A model generated the notes under the pieces. That model saw nothing but the letters and a program-made list of their open reading frames with translations, was not told where the DNA came from and did not search any database. This document shows, in pieces, positions 13,303 through 26,009 of a stretch of DNA of 64,000 nucleotides. The translations under genes were made by a program, and so were the position numbers. The stretch is from NCBI RefSeq assembly GCF_000972845.2, contig NC_040025.1:17176126-17240125 (forward strand), written 5' to 3'. The stretch's first letter is position 1, and each line of letters starts with the position of its first letter. The DNA is from Larimichthys crocea. Its lineage: Eukaryota; Chordata; Actinopteri; Sciaenidae.

Positions 13303-16300
13303 ATGATGAGCGCTCAGGTGAGTCAAATAATCTACCAGCTGTCCTTTCCTGTTCCTGTGAATACTGATAAATATATTCAATGTTTCAGTGACTCAGTCAC
13401 AGATGTTATGTTTCTAAACAGCTCGATTCAGAGACAAACAGCTACTGTCCTGCCACCATGCTTGGCAGTGAGGACAGTGAAGAAGGTAAGAGATATATAT
13501 TCAACGTTCATAAAAACATCTATCATGTCAATGAATTTAAACTGAATCTTTACAACAGAAACCAGCCAAGAGGAGCCGCCAGTCACAAACTGGAACGAGC
13601 TGTCCATCATAGAGCGTGTGGGCCTCAACAGGTGACAATAATAATCTGCCATACAGGCTATCATGGGATATCCTAATAACGTGATTTAATCTGACTTTTT
13701 ATTAAACTTTTGATTGTCTTGTTTTCTGACAGTGTGGAGATGTCAGAGAAAGATTTAGAGGTAGGGTCACCCACTTCTCATTCACCATGATATACCACAG
13801 ATTATACGTTTTTTTATAAAGTGAAACAGGTTTCGCTTGTTATAATCTTTTTTTCCTGAAGTGCTTTCATTGTTTTATGTGACAACGGGCAAAATCAACA
13901 GCCCTGGTTAGATGCCAAAACTATTTCAAGCTAACAAAATATCACTGTTTTGTTACTATCCTTCAGTTAATCCACAACAAAGAACTGTCCAGGGAAACAT
14001 GAAGAGATTCCCTGGACTTTATACTGAAAATATCTGGAAAATACAAAATGAATTTGACTAATTTGTACTGTCAATCCAGACAAAGGCCTTTTATCAGCTA
14101 TAGGCCTGTTGTTACCATGTTCATATGTGCGCCTGACCGTTATATGAAGACAGATTTGAAGAAATTGTAAACATCCCCTTTAATGTTTTAATTCTAACTT
14201 TTTGTCTGTGTTTAGGTTTTGATTTTTCTGCGTATCTAAATATCTGGGAAGCAGTTAATTTATTCATTTATTATTAAATCACAGAAAAGGTTTGTTAATT
14301 ACCCTTCATCATTCATAAAAAACACAGCTGAATGAAATATAGTTTCTCTTCAGCACCGGGAATCAAAACCTCTGAAATGTAAGTGGTGTATTTAAAATCT
14401 GGGTGAAATAAAGTGACACTTTGTTGCTCGCAGACCGCCTTCTCTCAGATCACCCTGGCCTTCAGCTGTGATCAGTACACCCTGAAGCAGAGGCTGCAGG
14501 CGGAGGAGCATGCCCGAAACCTGGCTGAGGAGAACGTCCAGCTGGAGCTGAGCAGAGGGAAGGAGACTTTGGAGGTGCAGTACAGCACAGAAGATCTGAA
14601 ATGAGTCTTAATAACACCACCAGGGAAAAAGTACATGAGTGTGTGTGTGTGTGTGTTTTCAGACACTGAAGGGCCTGTGTCTGGACAGCAAGCGCAGTAA
14701 GATCCTGCAGAAACTGGAGCTGTCTCTGGACATCCTCGGTGGGACAGTGGATCGAATCTCTAACACAGCTGAAGTGCTCGGTGCTGTGCACCAGGTACAC
14801 CGACACACCTCTCTCTTCAACCTTCTTCTACACACACTGTCTTTATATTTATGCATTACAGTTTCTTAATATTGATCTGTAGCCATGTACATTGAAGATA
14901 TGAATGAAATCGTTGCTCTGGTCTTGTTTATGACGTACACTCAGTGTGCTTCTGCATGATGTTTTCCTCTTTATGTCTTTGGTAGGAGGCTCGAGTGAGT
15001 CGGGCAGTCGAGCTCATGGTGGCTCATGTGGAGAATCTAAGGAGTCGATATGACAGAAACGCTGCAGAGCTGGAGGAGGCCAAGAGGACTGTCCAGCAGC
15101 CGACCTACTGCATTATCGAACCCAGAGCATCTCCAGGTCTCTGATACCGTCTGTCTCGTGGTGTCTTCTTCTGCTGCCATGTCCCATATTTGACTGACCA
15201 ATGGGTTTTCTTGTTGTAGATCCAGACGACAGTGACAACAAAAAGATATACGTTCAGCAGGTATACAGATACTTGGCTTATTTTACCATCTAACTACCTT
15301 TTCATCACTTCAATCTGCATTTTATTTGTGTTTTTCTAACTTTTCTCCATTAGACTGGAGGCCGTCGAAGAATCAGTGCATCAATAATTTCAGGCAGAAG
15401 CCAGGTCAGGAGGTTTCTTTCAGTGAACTCTCACTTTCTTTGTAAGTGTTATCATCCAGAAACTTAAATGAGCTTTGTCTTCTTTGTCTGTAGAAGAAGC
15501 GAGCCGCTCACGGAGGATCCTCCAACAAGAAGTCCACCCGCACCTGCCCATCTCCCTCTCAGAGCTCTGAGTCCAGCTGCTCTGTCATGACCAAAGAAGA
15601 TAATTACTCCGTGGATGACAGGTCCACTAGAGACCCAAAGTTTGTGCTTTGTATCTGGTCCATAGGATGAGTACATAATTTCCTCCTCTCTCTCTCTCTC
15701 TGCTCTTTTTAGGCCTCTGGATCCAGATGAAACTCCATCAGAAGCTTCAGCTGCTCAGGTTCATCCCATCCCCAACCCAGAGCGCCTCCCAGCAGAACAA
15801 CAGGCCACCAGAAAGATACAAAGCAAAAGGTACAGCTTGGAATCGCTGTTCATGGATAAAAAAGCTGAATCAATAGCCTGTGTTTAATCAGTGTGTCAGT
15901 TTTATAATGGTTAGTTTCTGTGAGTTTCTAAGTGTGTTAATTGACTCGGAGTTCATAGAATGGGGGTAACAATTTGATGTCAGAATGTGAGGATGACTAT
16001 CTGTTTTATTTTCTATCTTCTGTCTTGAGGGTGTGCAAATAAAGTGAACTGTCACTGAAAGACACACAGTAGGATATTTGCTTAATACCACTGCAAACAA
16101 CATCCTCAGAAAACGCCATCAGTGGAGTCCAGCCTTTGTAACATTGATACTGTATTGGAAAAACTGTAAGCACATCTATAAAACATGTCTTTCTTTCAGC
16201 TCCCCTTTGGATACTTTGCGACAGAGACACAAGGGCAAATCTGCATCATCGAAGAAAAAAGCAGATAAGGATAAAAAGAGTGCTAATATTTTCCGACGGG

Positions 16301-16516
16301 TTTCTGCGGGCACGTAAGTTAACATGTGTTTTGAAAACCTTTTTCATGATTTTTCCTCTGCATAAACACCGACTGTCTGCTCTCCTCAGATGTGGATCTT
16401 TGTGGAGACAGCGTCCTCTGGCTCACTGGTTGCATCGCTGTCGCTGGGTGCTCATCTACCTGTCTGTGCTTTTCTGTATCATAACACTGACTTACTTCTT
16501 GTTGGAAACATCATGA
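13303..16516 (+). CDS. IRAG/LRMP-family tail-anchored ER or nuclear-envelope protein
   Basis: The family comprises IRAG1 (MRVI1) and IRAG2 (LRMP/Jaw1), C-terminally anchored ER proteins that associate with IP3 receptors; zebrafish lrmp is the futile cycle gene needed for pronuclear congression. Thirteen exons: 13303-13317, 13422-13485, 13559-13631, 13733-13760, 14434-14574, 14663-14794, 14986-15136, 15220-15260, 15354-15404, 15494-15621, 15713-15829, 16200-16313, 16390-16516, totalling 393 residues in frame. The conserved coiled-coil block is clear (ITLAFSCDQYTLKQRL, EEHARNLAEENVQLEL, AEVLGAVHQEARVSRAVELM), followed by RRRISASI, a basic Lys-rich stretch and a final hydrophobic helix (WVLIYLSVLFCIITLTYFLL) four residues from the end. 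The long N-terminal region of IRAG1 is absent. An alternative start at 13458 has a perfect GCCACC context. Which paralogue this is cannot be settled by eye. Confidence 0.8.
14638..14656. repeat. short TG microsatellite
   Basis: A TG dinucleotide run immediately before the 3' splice site at 14662, so it forms part of the polypyrimidine region of that intron. Confidence 0.8.
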
Positions 16517-17400
16517 TGGAGCATCTATACAATTATCAGGATGCTGCGACTGTACCGTAAACATCAAGTGTGTGGATCAGCTGAAATACCTGCGTCAGTC
16601 TGGAAAGCTCTTTGTATTTGAATACAAAACATTTTGGTGTAACGCTTTTGTTTGTGTTCTTTTGTCATTCTAAATAACGACCACGCAAACGTAACTTTCA
16701 GTTGTTTATTATAAATATACAAAAGAAAATATCAAAACTGATACAATCACTTGGTTAGTAACAAAGCACATTACTGCAGTGAAAACATTCATTAAACCAC
16801 CATCAAGGGCATCAGTGATTAATTATTAAAAGTTAATAGCAAATATTAAGATTCAGCTTACTTCACAGACAGATGTTAAATTTTAACTATATATATTAAA
16901 AGAGAAATGCATTTTCAAAGGTGTATCAATTTTTTTTGTAATAAAGGGGGAAACCTTCAATAACAGATAAATATAGTATAATATTAAAACTTATATTAGG
17001 AATGGGTAAACTTATTTGAAAACTACTGTAGGTGAATTTTATGTGCAAAATGTGTGCCAGCCACAAAGACATTCTTGAAACCACAGCAAGTTTGTTTTAA
17101 ATTTTATGATCCATGTGACTCATTTATGGAATTTTATGAAGCTTAACCTACCTCAGAAACATCTATTAGAAAAGAATTTAAAATAAATAAAACTGGCGTA
17201 ACACCTTACGTTAAGTTTTAAATTAAAAGAAAAGAGAGAGAGAAATGTGCTTATTGGGGTACCCATAGGTCCACGTTTTTTTCTGCATCTTGTCAACATA
17301 CAATCTCACAGAGAGTCCAAAGCCTTAATAAATACAAAGATAAATAGAAAGGAGTAACACACTTCCTACTGAACACACTGCAGAGCAGTGGAGGTCTCAG
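16517..17400. other. convergent 3' ends of the IRAG-family gene and inava
   Basis: Two genes on opposite strands end here. On the minus strand a hexamer (plus-strand tttatt, 16705-16710) makes 16711-17400 the likely inava 3' untranslated region. I found no AATAAA for the IRAG-family gene in the 200 bp after its stop. Confidence 0.55.
16705..16710 (-). terminator. inava: AATAAA polyadenylation signal of inava
   Basis: A canonical hexamer on the minus strand about 690 bp beyond the inava stop codon. Confidence 0.5.
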
Positions 17401-20400
17401 CTACACCTGGCTCACGATTTCAGCGTCCTCTGCAATGAACCACTGGACTGGAGTCCCATCTGCAGCTCTCTGGAGAACAACGTTACCCGAACCCTGTGGA
17501 AACAGTCAAGACACCAGTGTTATAAGTTATATACATTAAGTTATATACATATTAGAGCTGCGGCAATTAGTAAATCAGCAACTATTTTACATATTCATTC
17601 ATCTTTCAAGCAAAAATTGCAAAATTTTGCTTCTTAAATATGAGAATTTGCTGATTTTTCATATTTCAGATTTGTCATAACTGTAAATTAAATATCTCTG
17701 GGACAGAAAAGTCATGAATGTGTCACTTTCAACTGGAAAATTGTGATGGATGGATGATGAAAGCTGTTTTATATTAAAACATTAAGAGAGATTTAATTAC
17801 TCCCCTCACAGTGTGTTAGTGGTCTTTTTCTTTTTTAACCATTGAATCATTTTCACTACTGACCTGATTAAATGGAGGCAGATGCGGTGAAGTAGGACTC
17901 TTGACACTCATCACGCTCTGCTGATCCACACAACTTGGCCGTAACTTCTGCAGCTGATTCCTCTGATGCCAGGACTTCAACTCCTCTGAGACGATCTCCC
18001 TGGGCATCAGCCTGATGGCGTGGTTCGGGTACTCCTTCAGCGAGGGCGTTCGAACCAGCCTGGTGTAAGGCGGAGGGGGCTTCAGGACTCTCCTCTGGGA
18101 CAACGCTCCCTCCTGCCACTGTCTTTGTTGAGGGCTGCATCCCACAGGAGGGGAAGACACGAAGCACTTAACCATGTCTGGGTCTTGAGGCGAGAGGGGG
18201 CCATCTTCTGCTATGGCCCTGACGTAGCTGAGGCTAGACTGAGACTGGTTGTTGTTCTTGTGCGAGTTGGAGACGCTGGAGAGCCCTTTCTTTTGTGCGC
18301 TAAAGTGGAATCCGTAAGGAGGCGGGCAGAGCTTTGGGATCTCAGTGGGTACGTCCCTACCAGGCGAGCTAACATAGGAAGATGAAGAGTGCTCTGAACT
18401 GCTGTCCTCAGAGCTGGACTGGTAAGGGCGCAGAGGAGAGTACTCTGGAGAACGCACCATGAAGTCGGCTGCACAGCGCCGCTGAGGCAGCCTGGCTCGT
18501 CCTCGATTGTTCTCTGAGCTCAGGCGCTCTTTGTCAGCAGATGGTTTACTTTTGGGAAGTCTGAGGAGACATATCATGTAAAGTTATAGCAAACATGTTG
18601 TTATGCTCTTTGTGCATTAGTGTACTAATGTAGCTGACTTCTCTGTGTACCTGAAGGACTGGGAGTACTGTCGGCGTATGTGCAGCTCTGGTGTGGAGGG
18701 GGCGCTGGTGGAGTGGTTGTGACGCAGAGCCGAGTTCTTGATAAACTGAGAGAGGGGAATCCTGCAGCTCTCCACAGACGCCTGGGTTCCTGCTGGACTA
18801 CTGCACATGACAAAAACAGAAAGGATAATGTGAGATATGCAATACATCGTACTTTACTCTTTACAATATTATTTACAGAGACCCAACAATTCCCACCATG
18901 AGCAAGCACCTTCATAGAAGGTGAGCCAGCAGCTCGACTGCAGCATAAGTTTGCATCAAGTCAACATAAATTTGGCGCTTTTGATGCTCAAAGTTTCACT
19001 CCACCCAGTACAGGTGTGCATGAACTAAAGACTCGTACCTGGACCTGCTGCTGCAAGCAGACTGAGGTTTAGCGGGCTTCTGATAAGGCTGATCCAGACT
19101 GGACTCTTTCCATGGAGAGTTCTGGATGGGAGAGCGCTCATATTCCACGCTGAGCTGGCTTGATGACTGCAGGGTCTGGACTGACAGCTGGAGGGGGTCT
19201 GAGTAGGAGGTGCCCAACACCGGAGGAGAGAGAGGGCTTGGAGAGTCCACATCTGTGGAGAAGCAGTTGGTGTGAGGCAGGACTGTCAGAGTCTGCTTTT
19301 GCTTTTCATGTCTGTTGATTTCCAAATGCTGATTCATAATTAAACAATGTGCTCACACACTGTTGCCATTGCTCCAATATCTATTATATACTGGGGTGGA
19401 AAGTACGGTACAGAGTACAAGTTTAAGGTACTTGTACTTTACATGAGAATTTCCATTTTCTGCTACTTTATACTCCACTTTAACTCAGTACTGCAAGTAT
19501 TTACCTTACTTATTTATTTAAATTACTTTGCAGGTTCAGATTAATAATACAAAATATGATCAACAAATAAATGATGATATTTTATTAGAGGTTTGGCTGA
19601 TCTATGGAAGGAACTACACAAATTACTGGGTATTATATGATGCATTAAAACTTTGTTATCATTCTGCATATTGAGTACTTTAAGTATGATGCTGAATACT
19701 TGTGTTCTTTTACTTAAGTAAACTTTTATGGTATTTACTTGTAATATTTCCACACTGTGCTATTTCTACTTTTGCTTCAGGACAAGATCTGAGTACTTCT
19801 TCCACTGATTACATACTTTTAATAATAATATAATAATAATTTTCACTATATGGCTGAGAGTAATGACAATCTTCAAAGCGTATTGTACTTACCATCATCC
19901 AGGGCCACCACATCAGACAGGGAGCTGTCATCAGACATGTTTAGATCTGTGTACAAAGAGGGAATATTTTAGGTGTCCAGCAGGTCCACTGCATGTGTTC
20001 ATGACTGCAGTTCACATTTTGGCCTGAAGAGGGCAGTGCAGCGCCACTCACCTTTGCTTTGGTTGGATGACATGTTGATGCACGGTGAGTTGCACTCGCT
20101 CTTGATCCTGTGCTGGAACACGGCCTCCTGAAGATCCTTCACTTTCTTCTCCTCCCTCTTGCACTGCTGCAGCCGGCTCTTCTTCTGTGGTTTACTTAGG
20201 TGACCCTCCAGGGAGAGTTTGCGGGCTGCCTCGTAAATCTGCCGCTGAAGAGCCAAGTCAGTTTCCAGCGCTTGCAACTCTGAATCCTGCGACAAATGCA
20301 AATTCTGGCATTTACTTTACAGCTGATGAATCACCGCCTGTTTTGCTTACTCTGTGTCTTTTCTGGTGACTCGTACCTGTTTATCCAGGTGGATCAGACC

Positions 20401-23400
20401 TTCGTCCAGCTTGAAGCAAGCTCCAATCCTCCTTCTGACCCGTGGTGGCTTCTCATCAGGCATCAGAGGATAGTCTGAGGGCAGTTTACCAGTCAGCTCC
20501 TGTGAATTTCAAAAAAAAAAAAAAAAACACTCAGAGACTGTTACAAAGTTGACAATGAGTCTTCAAAGCACAAAATAATATCTTGGTAGTGTGTACAGTA
20601 TATGTTATCCTTTAGGAATTACTCACTGCCTCCCTGATGCAGAGCTTTCGAAGCTCCAGCAGGCAGAGCTCCAGACGCTCCTCCAGAGACTGGTGCTTCA
20701 ACTTCAGGGCTCTGGTGTGGGTGGTTAGGTCCTTTACTGGGGAGGTGGGGCTGTCCGGACCTGTAGTGAATACAGAGAAGATCAGTTCAGGTTTTCCTCA
20801 TCAGGATCAGCCATAGAAATAAATATACTCACCACTATTTCTACTGTATGAAATGTACTGTTTTAATAGATGATTGCTGTATCGTTTCTTCTGCTAACAT
20901 TGTTAGGACTGAAGCTGTGGCACTGTTTCTTCTGTCACCAACAATGGGTGTCTGTCACGTCTGGACTTTGTCTCATTTTAATATCATGTGTTCCTTTTTG
21001 TGCCTACAAAGTCAATCTAATTCCTTTTAGTAGAATAAAGTTCATGAAAATGAACATCTGCGTTTGCGTCTTCAAACTAATTTATTGCAATTTGTGACCA
21101 ATTTATTTGTTCAAGATTTTGTTTCCCGGATAGTTATAATTGTTAAAGTGTCAGTGTGAGACAACATTTTCTTTTGCTTGTTGTTTTCAGGAGTATTATT
21201 GTATTTTGTGTTAATTATGCAGCCTTAAGCTATACGTGGATGTATTTTTGCATTTTGTAATGATCTTCTTACCAGAGTGCAAAATAATCCCACTGTCAGT
21301 GTCACTGATCTCCTCTTTACTCTCGATGGTCGTCATCTTGACTGTCTTGTCGTCTGTTTTTAGAAATACCTGTTGAAATAAGCAGACATTGCTCAGATTA
21401 GTGAAAATTCAATTTAGCACTTATATGAATAGAGAGTCTCCTGTTGTTTTCCTACCACATGGCTTCATTCATGCGCGCTCCTGCTGCTTTACTTAACAAA
21501 AGTGAATGACTGGCGAGTGTCCTTTCACACAGCTCTCCATCTCCTCCTCCTCCACCTCTTCCTCCCTCCCATGCTGCCTCACAAAAGAGGCAGACCCCCA
21601 CAGTTGACTCGGCACATGTGCGGGGGTTAATCCGAATCGTGGTGCCATGGTGACAGGGCACGGTGCGGCCGGCTAGGGAGTGTGTCGCCAAGAGGCGTGT
21701 CAGAGGGCGTTTAAAGAGCCCAGACCCCGAAAAAGAAAGCAGATGGCAGCAGGAATTACCCCACTCATGGACTGCACCTGTTCTCCCCACGCACCCCTCC
21801 CTCAGCTCCTATTCAACCAGTGTCCACAAAGCCCTCTGGGGGCTTTGAAGTGGAAGAATGTCTCAATGCTGGGCTTGTCCACGCGGCATCAGATCACAAG
21901 GTCCCTGCTGACTCCTGTGCAACACTGCCCGTTTCACTAACACACTTTCACAAACAGGAGAGCACAGCTCATGTTTTACGACCCGCTCTGTTCTATTGTT
22001 GCTTTCCACCGAACGTCTGGCCGACAACAAACAAAAACAAAGAGGAACGACAACAAGAAGAGGAAAAACACTAACAACGACAAATTGCCGATAACATTTA
22101 GAAACAAGTCAACGCTTTTAAAACCCATCCAGGAGGTCTGAGTGTGACTGTTTTGGTGTTTTTTTTGTATTTTCTCCATATGTAATGAATTTATTCTGGA
22201 TCTCACATGTCTGCTACTACTCTAGTCTTCTTAAAAAGGCCAGCAGATCATAAGAGACAATGTTACGGGTGCTAACATAATCAAAGGATATTATTAGCCA
22301 GCCTGACTTCAATACCACGCATTCATAAAAACAGAGTTCATAACCTCAGTGACTCCTGCACCTTCTGTGTGCTTATATGACAAGTAAATGTTATTAATGA
22401 GGAATAAAGGTGACATGAAAACAGACACTGTATGAATGACTTGTGTTTGTAAGGCTGCTCTGAATAATCCTCAGCTCTTGCCTCATCTGTGTTTGGAGAT
22501 TGGTATCAGGCCCCTTTTCCTGCTGCAACCGGGAAAACACAGATTCCATGTGGATGAAAAACCTCCTCTAACAGGATATTATTGTGTATCCCATAGGCTT
22601 GACCTATTCACCACATCAACTCATGTGAACTGACGCAGCTACGGTTCAGCCGGTAGCACAATGAGGCACAAGCAGCTCGAGTCAGTAAAACAACAGTGCA
22701 ACAAAGGCCCTGTATCCACCAACCAGCCTCAATAATCTGCTGTGGGCGCAATATCTGCTGACAACTCGGCTTCAGGCCTGAGCAGCAGTTTGTTGGGGCC
22801 AATATTGAGACAAGGCTGCAGTGAGAGGTGGGGAAAGGAGCAGTGCAGAGAGTTTTTTTACTTGTGCAAGGTCGGAGCCCTGCTTTGCTCTCAGACACAC
22901 GGCTCCACGCTGCTGCAGCAGCAGCAATCTAAAACTAAAGACGTCAACAGGAATCCAGCCTAGTAATCAGAGACAGGCAGGGTAATGTGGGATTTACCCA
23001 CTTACACCCCATAACTCTCTGAAGACTTTCACAAGAGTCTGTGGTCGGCTGAGTAAGTGGGTGGGTGGGTGAGTTTCGGGTAAAACAGCAAATCTCACTA
23101 GAAGTTGCAGCTTATTGCCAAGACGTTGATGCCATTTGTCATAGCTTTCAAGACCTGGAGTCATGGGAGTGTTCAAATTATACTGTAAGGGTGAGCCAGA
23201 AAACAATACTTTTCCTGATGGAGTGTAGCAGGAATAACGGTTCATTTCCTGAAGGCATGGCTGCTGATAGCACAGTCTCCACCCAGCTTGACTGATGTAG
23301 TCATAACATCTTAATTGCGTTGTGTGTGTGATCACCGCTAATTACAACTATCTAGAAACGTGCCAAGGATGGGAGCTGATCATCCCACCCATCTTCGCTG

Positions 23401-25725
23401 TTCACCAGACCATGTCGGTGTAACATCCACGGAAGTGGGTGTTTATGGCAAGAGATCACGATGTGGATTCACTGTCTCCCAGACTTCCCCCACCACCCTT
23501 TCCCATGAGCCTTTGGAGCTGCGATCTCCTGGAATGCTGCCACCACCGCCGTGCTCATTACCACTGTGGTCGGCCCTGGAATTACCAATGGGGACCAGCC
23601 TCGCCGAGGAAACAGTGAGGGATGCCTGAAACCAGACCGAGGCCTGTTTGAACCCTGTAATTAAGATTCTCCACTGAATGCTGATACTATGGAAGAAACC
23701 AAACGACTTTACAGCATGCCTTATTTCAGAGTCTGATGAGAAGCCAAAATCCATTCAGCAAAATGGATCCACTCTGTACACAATATGGGCTGCTGGAAGA
23801 AAAGTGCATCAATGTGGGGGAGCGGCAGGAGGGGGGGAAAAATGAAGTGTTGTATTACAAAGCACGTCACTGGAGTCAGATTTTAGTCTTAAGTAGCAGT
23901 GCTGAGTGTGGAAACTCCACAGACTGCAGAAAAACGTGGACAAGAGGCTGTGACAACATAGAAAGTAGTCTCATACACTGTCGGCCTCTTTCCTTTGTCA
24001 GATCAACACTGTGAAGCAGTTCAGGGGTCTTGGTTTTCCAGCAGAGACAATACAGGGGTAATAAGCACCATATCGGCCTGCTCTCAGTCACTGGAGGCCA
24101 TATGCTGGCCAGACATACACCAGCCCTGTCACAGCCCAGCGACAGGGTAAATACAGAGGGCAAGAAGAGATGCTCCATTGTTCTCCAGGGGCTGAAGGGC
24201 TGGCCAGGGATCGTGACACCTTGTCCCTCTGAGTCATCATTTCTGTGGCCTCTGAATGAGCACTGATGGTCATCTCTGGCCAGGATGTGGTTACAGCTTT
24301 TCACCCAGGAGTACCCACCATTGACAAAAGAACCGGGGAACCCCAGTGTATAACAACACTGAGGTGTTGTCTTTAGCGCCATACTAGGACTGCATGTCTG
24401 TCAACATGTGGACTGTAGGAGATTGTGTGTATTCTGCTGCCGCGGGCCCAAACAACTGCCACCAAACCAGCATGCTGCCCCACATAAAGTGTTGTTTATC
24501 TGCGAAAGCATCCTGTTCATAACCATAGTACAATACAGGGCAAGTGAGTAAACTGCACAGACTCAACACAGCTGTTTTGTATTGCTTTAATCATAATTGC
24601 TTAGTCTCAGTTGTTGCAGTACTCTTTTTATATGCTTAAGATTATTTTGTCTAAGATTATTTTACATATTAACAAAGGGATGAATGGTGGAAGAAGTACT
24701 CAGATCCTTAGAGTACTTTAAGTAAAAGTACACAAGTATTATCAACAAAATGTACCTTAAATATCATATTTTCTTTCTAAAGTTTTAATATGCTAAATAA
24801 CTAGTTGTCAAATATATGTAATAAAGTAAACAGTGAAATATTTCCACTGAATTGAAGAGGTGTACAGGTTGAAAAAGAAGCATAAATATTACAAATTACT
24901 ATATTAAATCAATGAAATACAAGGAGTGAGTAAATATACTTCAGTTATTTTACATACTTGCTTACTTGGTTATTTATACTCCCTAAAAAGACGGGTACTT
25001 TGTATGTTTAAAGGTTACATGCAGCCTAAATCCAGCATTCATTTAAACTATCATCTCTGTAGTGGCTCTTTAAAGTTATAACAGCATCCCTCTCACACTT
25101 CATTCTAGCGTAATACTGGTTGTATTCATGTTTTCTGTCCAGTGTTTTTCCTTTACATCAGGTTGTTTACATACAGAAAATCGTGTGCGCTTACCTTGTA
25201 GTGTGAAATTTGCTCCTCTACAGCATCTTTCTTTGTGGGCGGCCGGAGTTGTTCAGACTTTCTCTGGTCAGATGTGAGAGTAAAGCTTGGGACATCTGCT
25301 TCAGTCAACTCCAATTTAGAGAAGAAGGGGGGAGAGCTTAATTGCTCTTTGGATAAAGTATTTATTTGTGAACTAATTTCTCCTTATTTCAGTTCCAAAT
25401 ATCATTATATACATTACAGAGTGTGGAAATGTATAGGTTTCTATCAAAGTAAGCTTTTATTGGGACATCTAATATTTCTGGTGGCGGTAATCCCCCCCGG
25501 ACTCGTTTCGAATGGTTTGTTCTGACGCTGCTGACTTTCCAGACACGCTCTGCATATTGACACAGCACGCGACTCACTGAGGGGCTTTTAATTTGAAAAG
25601 AGGCACAAAAGAAGAAGAGTGGGGAGGGGGACAGACAAGTTTTAGTTAAATCCAGGACAGCTGGTAAGTAAGTAGAGGTGGAGGAGAAGAAGAAGAAGAC
25701 CACACTCACCTCTTCCTTCCGCCAT
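17401..25725 (-). CDS. inava: innate immunity activator protein (INAVA/C1orf106) homologue
   Basis: INAVA binds cytohesins through its N-terminal CUPID domain, stabilises epithelial junctions and promotes NOD2-type signalling. Coding exons from the 5' end: 25710-25725, 25195-25295, 21273-21369, 20627-20760, 20377-20499, 20052-20286, 19893-19946, 19039-19252, 18651-18800, 17864-18560, 17401-17493; total 637 residues in frame (human about 660-680). Landmarks matching human INAVA: EISDTDSGIILHSGPDSPTS, a coiled coil ending LRKLCIREAELTGKLP, PRVRRRIGACFKL, the CUPID helix LQRQIYEAARKLSLE with REEKKVKDLQEA, SDDSSLSD, NSPWKESSLDQPY, VRTPSLKEYP with VSEELKSWHQR, and the end EIVSQV. An internal ATG in exon 3 corresponds to the human start; the two upstream exons add 50 residues and are less certain. 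The gene converges with the IRAG-family gene. Confidence 0.93.
19389..19812 (-). mobile_element. teleost interspersed element with 'tactcagat...cttccac' ends
   Basis: This block in an inava intron starts near 'ggggtggaaagtac' and ends 'gagtacttcttccactgatta', with internal 'tactttatactccactttaa' and 'ttacttaagtaaa' words. The same words recur near 24685 and 26010-26760. They resemble a short non-autonomous element frequent in percomorph genomes; the class is not certain from sequence alone. Confidence 0.55.
20508..20527. repeat. poly-A run
   Basis: A homopolymer of A's directly beside the 3' splice site of an inava exon. Read on the minus strand it is a pure pyrimidine (T) tract, so it doubles as the splice polypyrimidine tract. 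Confidence 0.8.
21370..25194. other. large inava intron with a G+C-richer segment
   Basis: The longest intron of inava. From about 21.45 to 24.5 kb base composition is richer in G+C than the AT-rich flanks, and stop codons are sparse, which creates several chance-looking ORFs on both strands. Around 21452-21520 on the minus strand an ATG-containing stretch runs into a possible splice donor (atgtg|gtagga), which could be an alternative first exon for the shorter protein starting in exon 3. I recognise no protein motif. Confidence 0.4.
24684..24980 (+). mobile_element. copy of the 'gtggaagaagtactcagatc' interspersed element
   Basis: It begins gtggaagaagtactcagatc and continues with 'aagtaaaagtac' and a run of short AT-rich words, the mirror orientation of the block at 19389-19812. 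The right boundary is unclear. Confidence 0.45.
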
Positions 25726-26009
25726 GATGATTGCCCAAGAATACATTAAAGCATTAACACGGCACATTAATTATATATTGTAGAGATACAATGTAGAGAT
25801 GTTCCTGTGTAGAGAACACAGGAAGAAGAACTATATTTGGCCTACTATTTTATATACTATTATAGCATGTTCTGCTGTATTTTATTTTGAAAATGTATTA
25901 TTTTGCTGACTTTGTTATTTTTGTTATTTAGTTTATATCCTATTTTAGCTTAGTATACTGGTGAAAATGAATGAGTACATTTATTAATGAATGAGTACAT
26001 TTTATGCTC

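Noticed and set aside
18020..18385. Plus-strand 121-codon ORF
   Set aside because: It is the complement of the large inava exon, which has clear homology and splice sites on the minus strand.
23876..24382. 168-codon minus-strand ORF in the inava intron
   Set aside because: No motif, no splice context and no composition typical of a protein domain; kept only as part of the stop-poor island.
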